Shown in pieces: positions 19,001 to 29,500 of a stretch of DNA of 64,000 nucleotides (the first letter of the stretch is position 1; every line of letters begins with the position of its first letter). The notes under the pieces were generated by a model. That model saw nothing but the letters and a program-made list of their open reading frames with translations. It was not told the origin of the DNA and ran no database searches. The DNA is from Alteromonas sp. 1_MG-2023 (GTDB lineage: Bacteria > Pseudomonadota > Gammaproteobacteria > Enterobacterales > Alteromonadaceae), in the NCBI RefSeq assembly GCF_030547075.1, contig NZ_JAUOQH010000009.1:124001-188000 (forward strand), in the 5' to 3' direction. The translations under genes and the position numbers were made by a program.

Positions 19001-19588
19001 CTTGTGTTTAGCGCAAGCGATGAAGTAACACCCCACACTCAATACCCGCTAGATATCTTTTACTGCGATTGGGTAAAAGGTGAAACTAAGCTAATGAAAC
19101 GCACGTTTCCAGCAGTTGACAAAAACACTGCCCGCCAAATTTTGTTAAGTATTGAATCATTATTCGTTGGCATATTAAGCGCCCCTACGCCTGTGTATAG
19201 CTCATTAATGAGTTCTGTAGTAAATGGCACCAAGAAATCACCTGGCACCCTTTTGGCAAACAAAGTCACCTTACCCACATTTCTTGCTAACCTTGAAGCC
19301 CAAGGTACACAAGATATTGGTGATCTAGGCAGTGTTGATACTGAAGACACGGAAGAACTTGGCAAGTCGCTCATACCTGATATACGCGCATTTTTTGCCA
19401 GTGATGATGCCCAGCGCATACTTAAAAATTGGCTACAGTCATCAGGGCAATTTACCGCTGATATCGCGAGTAACCCTTATGTTAAATGGTTATTTCCTGA
19501 TGGCGTGAGTTGGGAAAATGTGCCAACCACACCCGCTTTTTTATTGTTTGCGTTGGTCGTTAACATTTCATCAGAGGAGCAGTTATGA
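16028..19588 (+). CDS. recC: Exodeoxyribonuclease V gamma subunit RecC
   Basis: The 1186-residue RecC subunit of the RecBCD helicase-nuclease starts MLALYPSNKLEHLSFLL and has the family block ILVESPGMQHWVSMQLA, then DFPLPVRFMW. RecC lacks an active helicase motif and forms the channel scaffold that recognises Chi during double-strand break repair. The start codon is TTG, set by the AAAGGA site and by alignment with RecC N-termini. The length fits the family (E. coli 1122). recB follows with overlapping stop and start. Unlike E. coli, no ptrA protease gene interrupts the operon. Confidence 0.93.
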   Translation: MLALYPSNKLEHLSFLLTTLIKHQPNGVFTPETILVESPGMQHWVSMQLAKEQGVAMNLDFPLPVRFMWNTARLVLGKDKVPKQSPYRREVLAWRIDAILLEAAGQEPSLQSTAAFEQVNKYWLQAGSEQEQGVQRLQLATALADVFEQYLLYRPDWLFAWEENQRKTNDESEIWQSEIWRHLAKQEPLHPARLHQLTLTALNNDGHLESGVSELPNRIVVFAINTMAPQLIAFFDALAAHIDIHIFHLNPSVNYWGDAKSDSELARQLRMDGLEKWMQTDQSNPLLGNLGQQGRELFNLLTDLDTFEVSAFDAPIPADSESGEILLLNQIHNDILEALPATPFASIESAKADACENNDDSVTIMCTHSALREVQVLHDHLLHWLSQDASRTPSDVLVMCPAIENYAPFVDTVFHRVGTKPLGGNGPVRLPCSIADRSPMDAEPLIAAYMTLLHLPDSRFGVSDIVDYLQLDAVQKRFSIAQDDIDQMTVWLKQAHIHWGLDGSHKANVSAGATHENTYSWWWGIRRLLLGMLAPDSEGIIDDMLTIPDVEGQSTVTLGKLIHVIELLGRFATELNTPRSPNAWGADLLALRDTCFTPTKEQEHSWDLIAKVAADLAARCEEAGYTYELSLRQVRELLLSRFSSPDAGNHFMTGQVTVCSMLPMRSIPFKKVCILGLNDSEFPRKSTPLGLDLMAGPDRRVGDRSRRLEDRYLFLEAIISARESLYLSYQGNDVKNNSERQPSLVLGEFLDMLDTGYQVNIGQYLKYAPLHPFSESAFTGTLPSYETGWLRLAQSLRDAVSTAAETVSSDKKSPEVESSLTPIAVDSTPENTSFQCMQVARAFRDPLEFFSQQRLGVNLSQSFTLLDNSEPFETNALVRYQVLDAMFSSSASFDDANAATLQHSDKVVQFAALRGDIPNNPVAQEELELWKESAVALTQAMGPHDAEPKRAQFAGNHFTFTASALEGGKSLMQPCAGKVNDIRALGYFMTQLVFSASDEVTPHTQYPLDIFYCDWVKGETKLMKRTFPAVDKNTARQILLSIESLFVGILSAPTPVYSSLMSSVVNGTKKSPGTLLANKVTLPTFLANLEAQGTQDIGDLGSVDTEDTEELGKSLIPDIRAFFASDDAQRILKNWLQSSGQFTADIASNPYVKWLFPDGVSWENVPTTPAFLLFALVVNISSEEQL

Positions 19589-22500
19589 GCTTTTCTAACA
19601 GTGAAGCATCCACAAGAGCTTCGTCCACAAAAGCTTCGTCCACAAGAGCCTCGTCCACAAGAGAAGCTAAATTGCTAAACGTGCCAGCCATGCCGTTAAA
19701 AGGAAGGCATTTAATTGAAGCCAGTGCGGGCACGGGCAAAACCTATAACATCACGCGTTTATACTTACGCTTATTGTTAGAGAAAAAACTTAACGTAAAA
19801 GAGATATTGGTGATGACCTTCACCAAAGCGGCCACCGAAGAAATTAAAGGCCGTGTGGCCAAAACGCTACGAGAAGCCACCGCGTTTTGGGAAGCGTGCC
19901 TGCAAGTCGATAACTCTGAACCAGGTGACAGCAGTACAACTGATGAGAATGACAATAGCGCTGGAATAGGTGATAGCGGTTCAAATGAAAACGCTGACTT
20001 AGCTGCGCTATTAAACAGTACCGATCCCGTCTATGCCCATTTATATCGGGCCTGTTCACCTAAAGACAGTTTGGCTCTGCTAAAAGCCGCTCAATTAGAA
20101 CTCGATGATGCATCTGTCTTTACTATTCATGGTTTTTGCCAGCATGTAATTGGGCAACTCGCGTTTAATAGTGGTTTTGCAATGGCGCTGAACTTAAGCA
20201 AAGACACTAGCGACCTTTATTTGCAAGCGGCGCAAGATTGGATAAGAAAAGTCTCACAGAATGAAGCCGACTTCTTGTTGTTGGCTGAACAAGGCTGGCA
20301 TGTGCCAGACAGCCTATTAAATGAATTTTCTTCAAGTGTAAGAAGCGCGCTTACACCGGTTTTGTTAGATGAAGAAACCATAGAAAAGGCGTTTACCGCT
20401 AGCCTGCACGAAAACGAGAGTACTGCGCCTGCACAGTTTACGTTCCATTTTAATAATATTGTGGATAACGAAACGCTCATACATGAGCAATTACTTAAAA
20501 AGCCTGATCACAAGGCAGTGCGCACACCTGAACTCGCTGCGCTCAAGTCTTGGCTTGAAAGCGCTGAATATGAGCCGTTACAGCCAGAGGGCGCCGCGTT
20601 TCTTGATGGCCGCCGGTTTGGTCGAAACAAGTCTGGGGTAAAAGAAATTCTTGCGCCTATTAAAGGCTTTGCCGATGCCATATTAGCGGCATGCAAAGAA
20701 AAGCAAGATAACCTAGATAAAATTCCCGTTTTTACTCTGGTTAACGACGCCATTAGCTTTATTAAAGCCAATGTGGCGGCGCAAAAGCAGCAACTTGGGG
20801 TTATCGATTTTGACGACCTTATTCGTATGCTCGCCGATGAAGTGGTTAAGCCTAATAACAGCTTAGTGCCCGAGCTTAGAAAGAAATTCCCCGTTGCCTT
20901 AATTGATGAATTTCAAGATACCGATGCCAAGCAATACGCCATTTTAGATGCGGTCTACCCCAAAGCGGACGCCAATGGCGGCGATGTGAATGCTACAGAA
21001 GACATAGGCTTCGAGTCCAGCCTGTCTTTCGAAGAGACTGCTAGTGTTGAATCAGGCTCTGGCGTTGAATCAGGTGCTAGCAAGCGAAACAGTGACAACG
21101 CGCTACTTATGATTGGTGACCCCAAACAAGCGATTTACCGCTTCAGGGGCGGCGACATTTTTACTTATTTAAAAGCAGGGCAGCAGGCGGATTATCGCTG
21201 GGTAATGAATACCAACTGGCGTTCGGTGGCCGGTATGGTGAAGGCCTATAACCGGTTGTTTTACGGTGCGCCGGTTCCGCAATCGTCCGAAGTACAAGCG
21301 CCTAGCGCTAGCCCTAGAAATGTGTTCGGCTTTAATATTCAATACAATCCAGTGGAATTTACACCCAAAGCCGCGGCAGCAACTCACCCACTTCACGATC
21401 CTAATGATGAACGTGATGCAATGAATTACGTGAGTTTTAGTTTAGATGAAAAAAGTGATGCGAATACGCTACGTCGTGGGTTAGCGCAGTGGATAGCTCA
21501 AGAGATTTACCGTTTGTTTAATGAGGTGACTTTTGTAGATGAAAAGTCACCCGCTAGGCCAGTAAAACCTGCCGATATTGCCATATTGGTAAAAAACCGT
21601 AACGAAGCCTCGGTAATTAAATATGTATTACAGCAACAGGGTTTAGCCTGCGTTTATTTAAGCGATAGAAGTAATTTATTTGCTACCCCCGAGGCCAAAG
21701 ATGTATTGCGGTTACTTAATGGTGTGTGGCACAACACTGATACTAGTAAGGTGGCCTCTAGTTTGGCTTCACCTTTATGGGGATACACTCCGCAAACCCT
21801 CGTTAACTTGTTGTATCACGAAGACGATGCGCTATGGGATGAGGCTTACGACAAGGTCACCTCATTACGTGATATGTGGCTGCAAAAAGGCTGTATGAGT
21901 GTATTGCTGCACCTGATGCAAGAAAACTACACGCCATATGGTGCTGAAGTAGAGCGCGCTCTTACTAATTACCAGCATTTAGCGGAAACCTTAGAAAAAG
22001 CGGGGGCAACTCATCAGCGCCCCGAGCAGTTGCTTGATTGGCTACACAAGCAAATTCATCAGCCTGAAAGCGATGAAGAAATGACCCTTAGACTAGAAAG
22101 TGACAGCCAGTTAATACGCTTGGTGACTCAGCATGGCTCTAAGGGCCTAGAGTATCCCATTGTGTTTGTGCCCTTTGCTACAGGTTATCGAGATCCAGCG
22201 AAAAGCGGAAAGTCTTACTCGCAAATATTCACCTATTACGACGAACAGAGCCAAGAATTGCAGCTGCAATTGGGCCGCACTAATACGGCAATTGAACGGG
22301 TACGCAAAGAGGGCGCCGCAGAAGAAATGCGATTAGCCTATGTTGCCGTTACTCGTGCTGCTCATCGGTGTTATATGGGCGTATTGCCATTAGACGGGCA
22401 TGAAAAAAGCGCTCTTGCCCATGCACTTAACATCAATGACGATGAAGGGCGTGATTGGGGCACTATGCTAGACGCCATTGCTAGTGAACCCGATGCTCAC

Positions 22501-23739
22501 GCCACTCATATTAGTGCCGATTCACTAGCGCAAAAGTACTCAAGCTTTGACAGCACAGAAACGGTTGTCCCCTTAAGTACGTTGACCTTTGAAGGGACAA
22601 GTAGCGAAGATTGGCGATTGTATTCTTTCTCGGCCATTAGCCGCATGACGGTGATGTCAGCAAGCCAAGCAGCAAAAGAGGTTAGCCAAACAGTTCCTAG
22701 TATTCCTGTTATGCAAACAGTGCGAGACGAGGAGATAACATCAGATGATGGTTTTGAGGTTGTCTCTGGTGAAGTCGTTTCTGAGAACCAAATACGCTTT
22801 ACCTTACAAAAAGGGGCGAGCGCCGGTAATTTACTACATGACCTACTTGAGCTTAACGACTTTTCAGCGCCCAATTGGGATGAAAATGGTGCTGAACTCG
22901 CCGTTAGATTTGGGTTAGAAGCATCGCGTACTGAAGATTTATATACCTGGTTAGACGAAGTACTGGCTACGCCATTGGGTACAAAGCAGTCGCCAAGTTA
23001 TTTAACCCTGTCAGACCTTTCACTGGGGCAAACCCTTCGGGAAGCAGAGTTTTACTTTCCCATGAACGACAGTAAATGGAGTGAACTAAAGCACATATTG
23101 TTTGAACATAGAAAGTCTGTGGCAAAGCAGCTTGTATTAGATAACGGTGGCCAATCCGCAACCAGTTTATCTATGGCAGAGCCTATTCAGGCCGAGCCTG
23201 TTCAGGCCGAGCCTGTTCCTTCTTTAATGATGTCGGCTCTTGAAGGCATGATGCACGGGTTTATCGACTTAATATTCACCCATGAAGGTAAGTACTATGT
23301 TGCCGATTATAAATCTACGTGGCTGGGCGATAGCGTATCGCACTATATGCCTCAAGCATTAAACGCCAATAATCAGCATCATTTGTACGACTTACAGTAT
23401 TTAATCTATTGCTTAGCACTGCACAGATATCTTAAGAATGCGATTGTTGACTATACACCCGAAGCGCATTTTGGCGGCGTATATTACTTGTATTTACGGG
23501 GCATGCATCCAAGCAATACGAACGGGGAGGGCGTCTTTTTCACGCCGATAGATTCCATAACACTGCAAGCTCTAGATACCTTATTTTTAGGCCAAGAGAT
23601 TGTGGAAGACGAGGCTTCAGGGCAAGAACCCTCAGCCCAGAAGTCTTTAAATAACGAAGCTTCAAGCGAAGCGCTTTCAGACGAGCAAGCCTCAAATGAC
23701 CCATCGCCCGATGCAGTACAAGGGGAGTTGGACCTATGA
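19585..23739 (+). CDS. recB: Exodeoxyribonuclease V beta subunit RecB
   Basis: The 1384-residue RecB has Walker A ASAGTGKT at 46-53, the UvrD-type motifs IDFDDLIRM, LIDEFQDTD, IGDPKQAIYRFRGGD and LVTQHGSKGLEYPIVFVP, and the C-terminal nuclease domain with GMMHGFIDLIF and DYKSTWLG (Asp1241). It is the 3'-5' helicase and the sole nuclease of RecBCD. It is longer than E. coli RecB (1180) through low-complexity insertions: a Ser/Thr/Arg repeat at the N-terminus, an acidic-serine insert between helicase motifs II and III, an AEPxQ repeat before the nuclease motifs and an acidic C-terminal tail. It overlaps recC and recD at both ends (ATGA). Confidence 0.94.
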   Translation: MSFSNSEASTRASSTKASSTRASSTREAKLLNVPAMPLKGRHLIEASAGTGKTYNITRLYLRLLLEKKLNVKEILVMTFTKAATEEIKGRVAKTLREATAFWEACLQVDNSEPGDSSTTDENDNSAGIGDSGSNENADLAALLNSTDPVYAHLYRACSPKDSLALLKAAQLELDDASVFTIHGFCQHVIGQLAFNSGFAMALNLSKDTSDLYLQAAQDWIRKVSQNEADFLLLAEQGWHVPDSLLNEFSSSVRSALTPVLLDEETIEKAFTASLHENESTAPAQFTFHFNNIVDNETLIHEQLLKKPDHKAVRTPELAALKSWLESAEYEPLQPEGAAFLDGRRFGRNKSGVKEILAPIKGFADAILAACKEKQDNLDKIPVFTLVNDAISFIKANVAAQKQQLGVIDFDDLIRMLADEVVKPNNSLVPELRKKFPVALIDEFQDTDAKQYAILDAVYPKADANGGDVNATEDIGFESSLSFEETASVESGSGVESGASKRNSDNALLMIGDPKQAIYRFRGGDIFTYLKAGQQADYRWVMNTNWRSVAGMVKAYNRLFYGAPVPQSSEVQAPSASPRNVFGFNIQYNPVEFTPKAAAATHPLHDPNDERDAMNYVSFSLDEKSDANTLRRGLAQWIAQEIYRLFNEVTFVDEKSPARPVKPADIAILVKNRNEASVIKYVLQQQGLACVYLSDRSNLFATPEAKDVLRLLNGVWHNTDTSKVASSLASPLWGYTPQTLVNLLYHEDDALWDEAYDKVTSLRDMWLQKGCMSVLLHLMQENYTPYGAEVERALTNYQHLAETLEKAGATHQRPEQLLDWLHKQIHQPESDEEMTLRLESDSQLIRLVTQHGSKGLEYPIVFVPFATGYRDPAKSGKSYSQIFTYYDEQSQELQLQLGRTNTAIERVRKEGAAEEMRLAYVAVTRAAHRCYMGVLPLDGHEKSALAHALNINDDEGRDWGTMLDAIASEPDAHATHISADSLAQKYSSFDSTETVVPLSTLTFEGTSSEDWRLYSFSAISRMTVMSASQAAKEVSQTVPSIPVMQTVRDEEITSDDGFEVVSGEVVSENQIRFTLQKGASAGNLLHDLLELNDFSAPNWDENGAELAVRFGLEASRTEDLYTWLDEVLATPLGTKQSPSYLTLSDLSLGQTLREAEFYFPMNDSKWSELKHILFEHRKSVAKQLVLDNGGQSATSLSMAEPIQAEPVQAEPVPSLMMSALEGMMHGFIDLIFTHEGKYYVADYKSTWLGDSVSHYMPQALNANNQHHLYDLQYLIYCLALHRYLKNAIVDYTPEAHFGGVYYLYLRGMHPSNTNGEGVFFTPIDSITLQALDTLFLGQEIVEDEASGQEPSAQKSLNNEASSEALSDEQASNDPSPDAVQGELDL
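19603..19662 (+). repeat. 15-base tandem repeat inside the start of recB
   Basis: Four in-frame copies of a 15-base unit (consensus GCTTCGTCCACAAGA) encode (E/A)-(A/S)-S-T-(R/K) in RecB residues 7-26. Gain or loss of units keeps the reading frame, so length variation should be tolerated and is not a frame-shifting phase switch. Confidence 0.85.
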
Positions 23740-25841
23740 TAAATAGTAACGAGTATTTAGAACAACTTTTCGGTATTGAAGCAATCGATCGTTTTGTAGC
23801 CCTGGAGTTCGCGCATTGCGAAAAACTAACCGACGCTGAGCAGGTCGTCTGGTTACATTTGCTGGTGACATTGTCATTTATGCAGCGAAGCGGCCACAGT
23901 TGCTTGTTACTGACTGAAATCGCAGGGACTCGACTGTTTGTTGAGCCCGAGAGCCACACAGAGAGCCACATAGAGAGTGACCCAGAGGGCGAGCCCGAAC
24001 TTGAACCCAGCACTGTTAATCAGTCACAAGCAGAACCTGAACCTGCTCCTACAGAATCAAGTACAGATACATCATCTCGCAAATTAGGTTACGTATTTCC
24101 GAGCCTGACCGAAATGATCAGTGTGATTAAAAAAGCACTGGGTAGTGAAAAAGATGACAAGAATAACAAGCTATTCCCGCTATTTGTTTATCAATCAGGC
24201 AAATTGTACAGCCGCCGCTACTATAACTTTGAACAAGAAATTGCTGCCAGTATTGCAAGTCGAACGCATGTAACAGCGCTAAGCGAAGACGGGCTATCTC
24301 GGGTTAAAGCGTTATGGCCAGCTATGTTTCCAATCAACACCACTGATGAGCAAGACTGGCAACAAGTCGCGGTGGCGAAAAGTTTAGTGCAACAATTTAG
24401 CGTAATTAACGGTGGCCCTGGCACAGGAAAAACCTATACCGTACTCAGGCTGCTATTAGCGCTGCAAGCATGTAACCAGAATGAGCGCATAGTACTGGCT
24501 GCGCCAACCGGAAAAGCGCAGCAGCGCATGACCGAATCTATTGTGGGTAATTTGGAAACCTTACGGGGTAAGGTAGATGACAAGCTGTTAAACAGTGTAC
24601 CTACCGATGCGGTTACGCTTCATAGATTGTTAGGACTGCGGGAACACACCATCGCCACGCGCTACAATCAGCAAAGCCCGCTTATGCTGGATGTGCTTAT
24701 TGTGGATGAAGCGTCCATGGTCGACTTGGCGCTAATGGCTAGAATTATTCGCGCTTTACCGCCTCATGCCCGTTTGTATTTTATCGGTGATGCCGATCAG
24801 CTGCCTGCTGTAGAGCTAGGTAACGTACTTGAGCAACTTGTACACGATAGTGACGAAGCAGAGTTTGCCGAAACAGGTGTACATGACAATAGCCATAGCT
24901 TAGGCGCAGTCACTAGCGAGCTACGCCAGCATATCGCCACCCTTTGCCCACATCTGCCTTTGCTGCCCGTGAACGAGAATGCTAAAACCTGGGTACATAC
25001 CCTGCAAGCGCCTCAGCGATTTAAAGGGCAGGTGGCTGAAGTTGCTACCGCTATTCAGGCCGGAAAAAGTAAACAGGCGCTTGATGCTATGCATTCAGAG
25101 GCTTTGACAGATAAGCTTCCCACGGTCAAATCTAGAGTCGCAAGCGAGAAAAACCACTGGCTACAAGATGGTGTATTTATCCAACCCGAAAGCCGGTTCA
25201 CAACCAGCGCGTTAAAAAAACTGGCACAAGAAAGCTACGAACCTGTGTTTAAAGCGCAAAGCGCCAAAGAAGCGCTCAGTTTACTCAATCGCGTGCGATG
25301 GTTAACCCCAGTTCGAAAAGGCGACATGGGTGTAGAAGGTTTAAATACATTGGTGTTCGATGCAATCAAACACAACATTAAACGTCGAGAAGGTTTTTTC
25401 TACCAAGGCCAACCCATTATGATTGTCAAAAACAATCATCCACAGCGCTTATCGAACGGTGAGGTGGGGATTATCTGGCCTGATCTTAACGGTAAACTAT
25501 TGGCTTGGTTTGAAACTCAAGATGGTGGCCTACGTTCAATTTCGTTATCTCGGGTTCCTGCGTTTGAAACGGTATTTGCAATGACAATACATAAATCGCA
25601 GGGCTCAGAGTTCAAATATGTGGTGTTATTGCTGCCTAGGCCGGAAAGCGAAAAAGCGGCGGGCTTGTTTCATCGTGGGTTAGTCTACACCGGCCTAACC
25701 CGAGCGAAAGATGGGTGTTTGGTTATAGCGAACACCACAACATTTAGCAAAATGGTAGAGCGGCGCGATAAGCGTTTTTCAGGCTTGTCAGAGGCAATTA
25801 AGTCAGAAGCAATTAAGAATAATGCGTTGCATGATGAATAA
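23736..25841 (+). CDS. recD: Exodeoxyribonuclease V alpha subunit RecD
   Basis: The 701-residue RecD is the 5'-3' SF1B helicase subunit. Walker A GGPGTGKT is at 226-233, followed by APTGKAQQRM, VDEASMVDLALM (motif II), GDADQLPAVE (motif III) and the C-terminal motifs FAMTIHKSQGSEF and LVYTGLTRAK. An N-terminal RecC-contacting region contains a Glu/Ser/Pro-rich insert (about 65-110) not typical of E. coli RecD (608 residues). It is translationally coupled to recB by an ATGA overlap and is the last gene of the operon. Confidence 0.94.
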   Translation: MINSNEYLEQLFGIEAIDRFVALEFAHCEKLTDAEQVVWLHLLVTLSFMQRSGHSCLLLTEIAGTRLFVEPESHTESHIESDPEGEPELEPSTVNQSQAEPEPAPTESSTDTSSRKLGYVFPSLTEMISVIKKALGSEKDDKNNKLFPLFVYQSGKLYSRRYYNFEQEIAASIASRTHVTALSEDGLSRVKALWPAMFPINTTDEQDWQQVAVAKSLVQQFSVINGGPGTGKTYTVLRLLLALQACNQNERIVLAAPTGKAQQRMTESIVGNLETLRGKVDDKLLNSVPTDAVTLHRLLGLREHTIATRYNQQSPLMLDVLIVDEASMVDLALMARIIRALPPHARLYFIGDADQLPAVELGNVLEQLVHDSDEAEFAETGVHDNSHSLGAVTSELRQHIATLCPHLPLLPVNENAKTWVHTLQAPQRFKGQVAEVATAIQAGKSKQALDAMHSEALTDKLPTVKSRVASEKNHWLQDGVFIQPESRFTTSALKKLAQESYEPVFKAQSAKEALSLLNRVRWLTPVRKGDMGVEGLNTLVFDAIKHNIKRREGFFYQGQPIMIVKNNHPQRLSNGEVGIIWPDLNGKLLAWFETQDGGLRSISLSRVPAFETVFAMTIHKSQGSEFKYVVLLLPRPESEKAAGLFHRGLVYTGLTRAKDGCLVIANTTTFSKMVERRDKRFSGLSEAIKSEAIKNNALHDE

Positions 25842-26357
25842 TTACACTGGCGTGAAGTAACACAATCCATATTGATGAATGTCTTTCGGCGTTTTCGCTA
25901 GCAGGTATATGCGAAGCGCCGATGTAAAACGCAGTATGCCATTTTCAACAGTAATAAATTGTGAAGGCAGCGTTGTAGATGCCTTGTTTCCTATCTCACT
26001 ACTTCTGTATGAATTTGTTTCCGAGATTTCACCTTTACTAGTTCTTGAATTAGCATTTGAACTAGCATGGGAGTGCCCATTCGCGCCTAGTTCAAAAGAG
26101 TGTTGGCCTGAGCAAACACTAAAATAACTAAGCCCTCTCATATCTACCCAACCTATTATATTTTCAGGCTTGGCAATAAAGCTCTCATAAGTAAGTAATT
26201 CAGAATGAAAGGTGATACTCGCACCAAAAACTGGCTTACTCGCAACCGCAATATTAGCGCTTCGTTTTACATCAAGTTTATACAAACCATGGCTTTCAGG
26301 GCGAATATCTTGATTTGTATTGCTGTTACTAATTAACGAAAGCATACACATTGTCAC
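25842..26357 (-). CDS. Hypothetical protein of 171 residues, convergent with recD
   Basis: An open frame ends one base after the recD stop on the opposite strand. The product shows no motif I recognise: it has a short hydrophobic N-terminus (MTMCMLSLI, not a convincing signal peptide), a Ser/Asn-rich stretch (HASSNANSRTSKGE) and an aromatic C-terminus. No good ribosome-binding site is seen. A shorter plus-strand frame overlaps it (25879-26127) and is judged the shadow. The gene may be real because it fills the gap cleanly, but support is weak. Confidence 0.4.
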   Translation of the reverse strand: MTMCMLSLISNSNTNQDIRPESHGLYKLDVKRSANIAVASKPVFGASITFHSELLTYESFIAKPENIIGWVDMRGLSYFSVCSGQHSFELGANGHSHASSNANSRTSKGEISETNSYRSSEIGNKASTTLPSQFITVENGILRFTSALRIYLLAKTPKDIHQYGLCYFTPV

Positions 26358-26535
26358 TGTGGTTTCAGGATATGGGTAGTGTGGTTTAACTCGCGTATTT
26401 ACGCGTTGATATGGATCAAAATGGGGTAATGTTCCTTCAAACTTAAGCTACCTTGAAATAATTGTTTAATAAATGTACAAATATGGTTGGTTGTTCCATA
26501 CTTATTCATCTTAATTCGACACGGATGTATGGATT

Positions 26536-29500
26536 ATGCCCGCAAGTAAACATGAAGCCCTTAAACGCTACACCCTTTTTTTATTCATTATTGTTTTAGT
26601 GGGGGCAGCCTACTACTTTCTTCGTATTCAGCAGAATGAAATACAACAAAATCATAGTTATCTTCGACAATTAAATGAGGCCGGTAAAAGCTTACAGCAA
26701 TCTATTAATATGCTTCTAACAAGCGTGAAAGAAGAAATTAAGCCTCGAGAAACTAAAACTAAAACTAAAACTAAAAATGAAAGTGATTTTAAAAAGCGTA
26801 TCAGTTCGAACGAAAACTTTAAACACCTTGGAATAGTAGATACGCCTGAAAGTGAAAAGAAGAATGGTGTCAGTACTGAAGGTGTCACTAGGAACGAAGG
26901 AAGTATAACCAATGTGGAATTCGATGCTAAGTCTCGCACTTTTAAAATTCAAGTAAGGTCTGAAGCAAAGGATAAAACAGTAACAGTACCCATCGCTGAC
27001 CTTATTTCAAAACACTTGAGCCCGTTTCCATTATTGGTTATCAGTGATGATAAAGGGGAGGTAATAGCGGAAAAAAGGCATAGAAATTTAGCTAAAGCGC
27101 TGTCTGATCTTCGCTTTTCAAACGTAGGAGAATTACTGGGAGAAAACGAAGAAAGCGGCGAAGCGACCGGCCAAGATGAAAAAGTTAGAGGGCGGGGGGT
27201 AAAGGCGAGTGATTCTGTTGATAGGAAAATCGCCGGGCTCTATCTTCGAGTTTATCGGCAACCCATTACAATTACTGACCTAAACGCTGGAGGTAAAGAT
27301 GATTCGAAGACCCTCTATCTGCTAGCCTTCGTAGAAAAAAAAGAGGTGGTTCTCAATAACCTTAAAATTGGAAACAATACCGCACTATGGATAGTGCTTT
27401 TTTTAACGCTATTAGTTGCAACGCTCCCTATTCTCAAAATTCAATATTGTGCACCAACCTATAGCTATACACGTTCTGATGTTACTCAATGTATCTTGGG
27501 ATTATTTATATTATTAGGCGTTGCCACAATAGCGATAAGTGACCAACTGTTTTTTCGATATTGGCTCCAACAAAAAGCGGTTGATACAGAAAATATACAT
27601 AGAGCAATCAGTACCGATTTTTCCATAGAGTTAGCACAACTTCTTAAGTTAGATCATCGTTATTTTGACAAAGCTTCAAAGGGAGATAATTCAGGGTGTA
27701 CATCTTTTGAGGCAATTTCCAAAAGCAACGAAACTACTGATTTACTCAATTGTCGATTAATCAACGAACAAAAAGAAGCCAACGGTCAAGCATACTTTAT
27801 TGAAAACTGGTTTTTATTAAATAACAAGGGGTTTGTGACAGGTTATGAAGACACGTCGCCGCCCATGATTGTTCGTCCCCACGAGAATTTGTATAGCGCC
27901 AAAAAAACGAACTTACAAACACGAGAATATTATCAGCGTGCATGGCATGGCTCGATGTGGCGCTTAGACACATACCTAATTGGTGAGTTTTATAAAAAAA
28001 ATTACCCAATAATTTCATTATTCGAGAAAAGCGCTAATTTAGTAGGCAAGGGCGAAGTGTTCAAAGGTTGCTGTGAAAAGCTTCTAATAGACGCTATTAC
28101 AATGCCCCAGCAATTTTTCATTGAACGTATACGTAATATTGATGATGCGAGATTCAATAGCCAATTGGTGTTCAAACGTACATTTAACGGCGACAAAGAA
28201 GGAGGGGGAGAAGGGGAAAAAGAAGCTAAAGTGCATGTCAGTTCAATCGGAACATTATTAACTAGCTTGAACCGCAGAATATTACCAAAAAATATCGGCT
28301 ACGCGGTGATTGATACTACAGGAAAAGTGCTTTATCACAGTAATGAAGAGCGAAGCTTAGTAGAAAATTTTGTAGCGGAAAGCGGTCATGATTTACAACT
28401 ATTGACCACAATATCTAACCTAAAAAATATCAATGTAGATGAACCCGCTCGGCTATTTTTAGATTATCGAGGGGCAGAACACAGTATGGTGATTGGACCG
28501 TTACATAGTGCAATACCAGAATGGGCGCTTGTGGTGTTTTATAATCAAGAGGAAGCATCGCAAGTCAATATGTTACTTGTCTTCCTTGCGGTCATACTCT
28601 ACCTGACCATATTAATCCCTTTGCTATTAATATGCCGGTATGTGAGCTCTCAGGGGGTATGGGCAAGATTGTTTCATTATCAAAATGATGACAATGACAC
28701 GATTAAAAGCTCTCAAAACGCTAATACATCAATTGTAAGTCGAACCACCTACCGTTGGTTGGCGCTGTGGATTTGGTCTGCTTGTACTATGCAACTTTTC
28801 ACCATTGGAGTTATTAACTCGGTTTTACCACGGTTAGCATTTTTGTTTCTTATGCTTACAGTCATACTAATTTTTCTACAATTCATATTTGTGCCCGTTG
28901 AAGCTCAGGGTAAAAAGGTGTCATTTACTGCGTTGACTTGCCGGTATTTATTTAGGCCTAGCACCTTAATAAAAATGCCTTTCTTCATACCTTTTGTATG
29001 TTTCCTTATGTTGACAGCCTTGTCTGTTTTTTCTGGAGGGGAAAATACTTCACATAGTCACGTCCCCCACGCAAATGAGCATTCGTTAATTTTTCCATGC
29101 ATTGGCATAGGGCTATTCGTTGTTTTCACTATCTTGATGTGGATGAAGTCTGTTGCTGGAGGAGTTGATGATACGCTATCAAATAAAAAGCCCCGTAGTT
29201 TGTCTGAATTGAGTCGTCGAGTCCCAAGTAGCTATATTTGGTACTTAGCGGGAAGTATTTATATTGTCACCGTTGTACCTGCCGTTATTTTAGTTAACAG
29301 CGTGAATAGTTATATGCTAGAGGGGCAAGCAACTTTTCAAAATCAGCATTTATTAGAGATGCACCAAAAAGTTTCGGCAGCGAACCAGCAATATCGAGCT
29401 TTGATGCACCAAGATCTAACGAGCTACAGAGAAGGCCTGGCAAGCACAACCTCCGCGATCCCTTTTAAAACCATATTTCCTGCTTTGAAGAGGGAGGAAT

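Noticed and set aside
25879..26127. Plus-strand 82-residue frame after recD
   Set aside because: It overlaps a longer minus-strand frame and its product is an irregular hydrophobic sequence without a ribosome-binding site.
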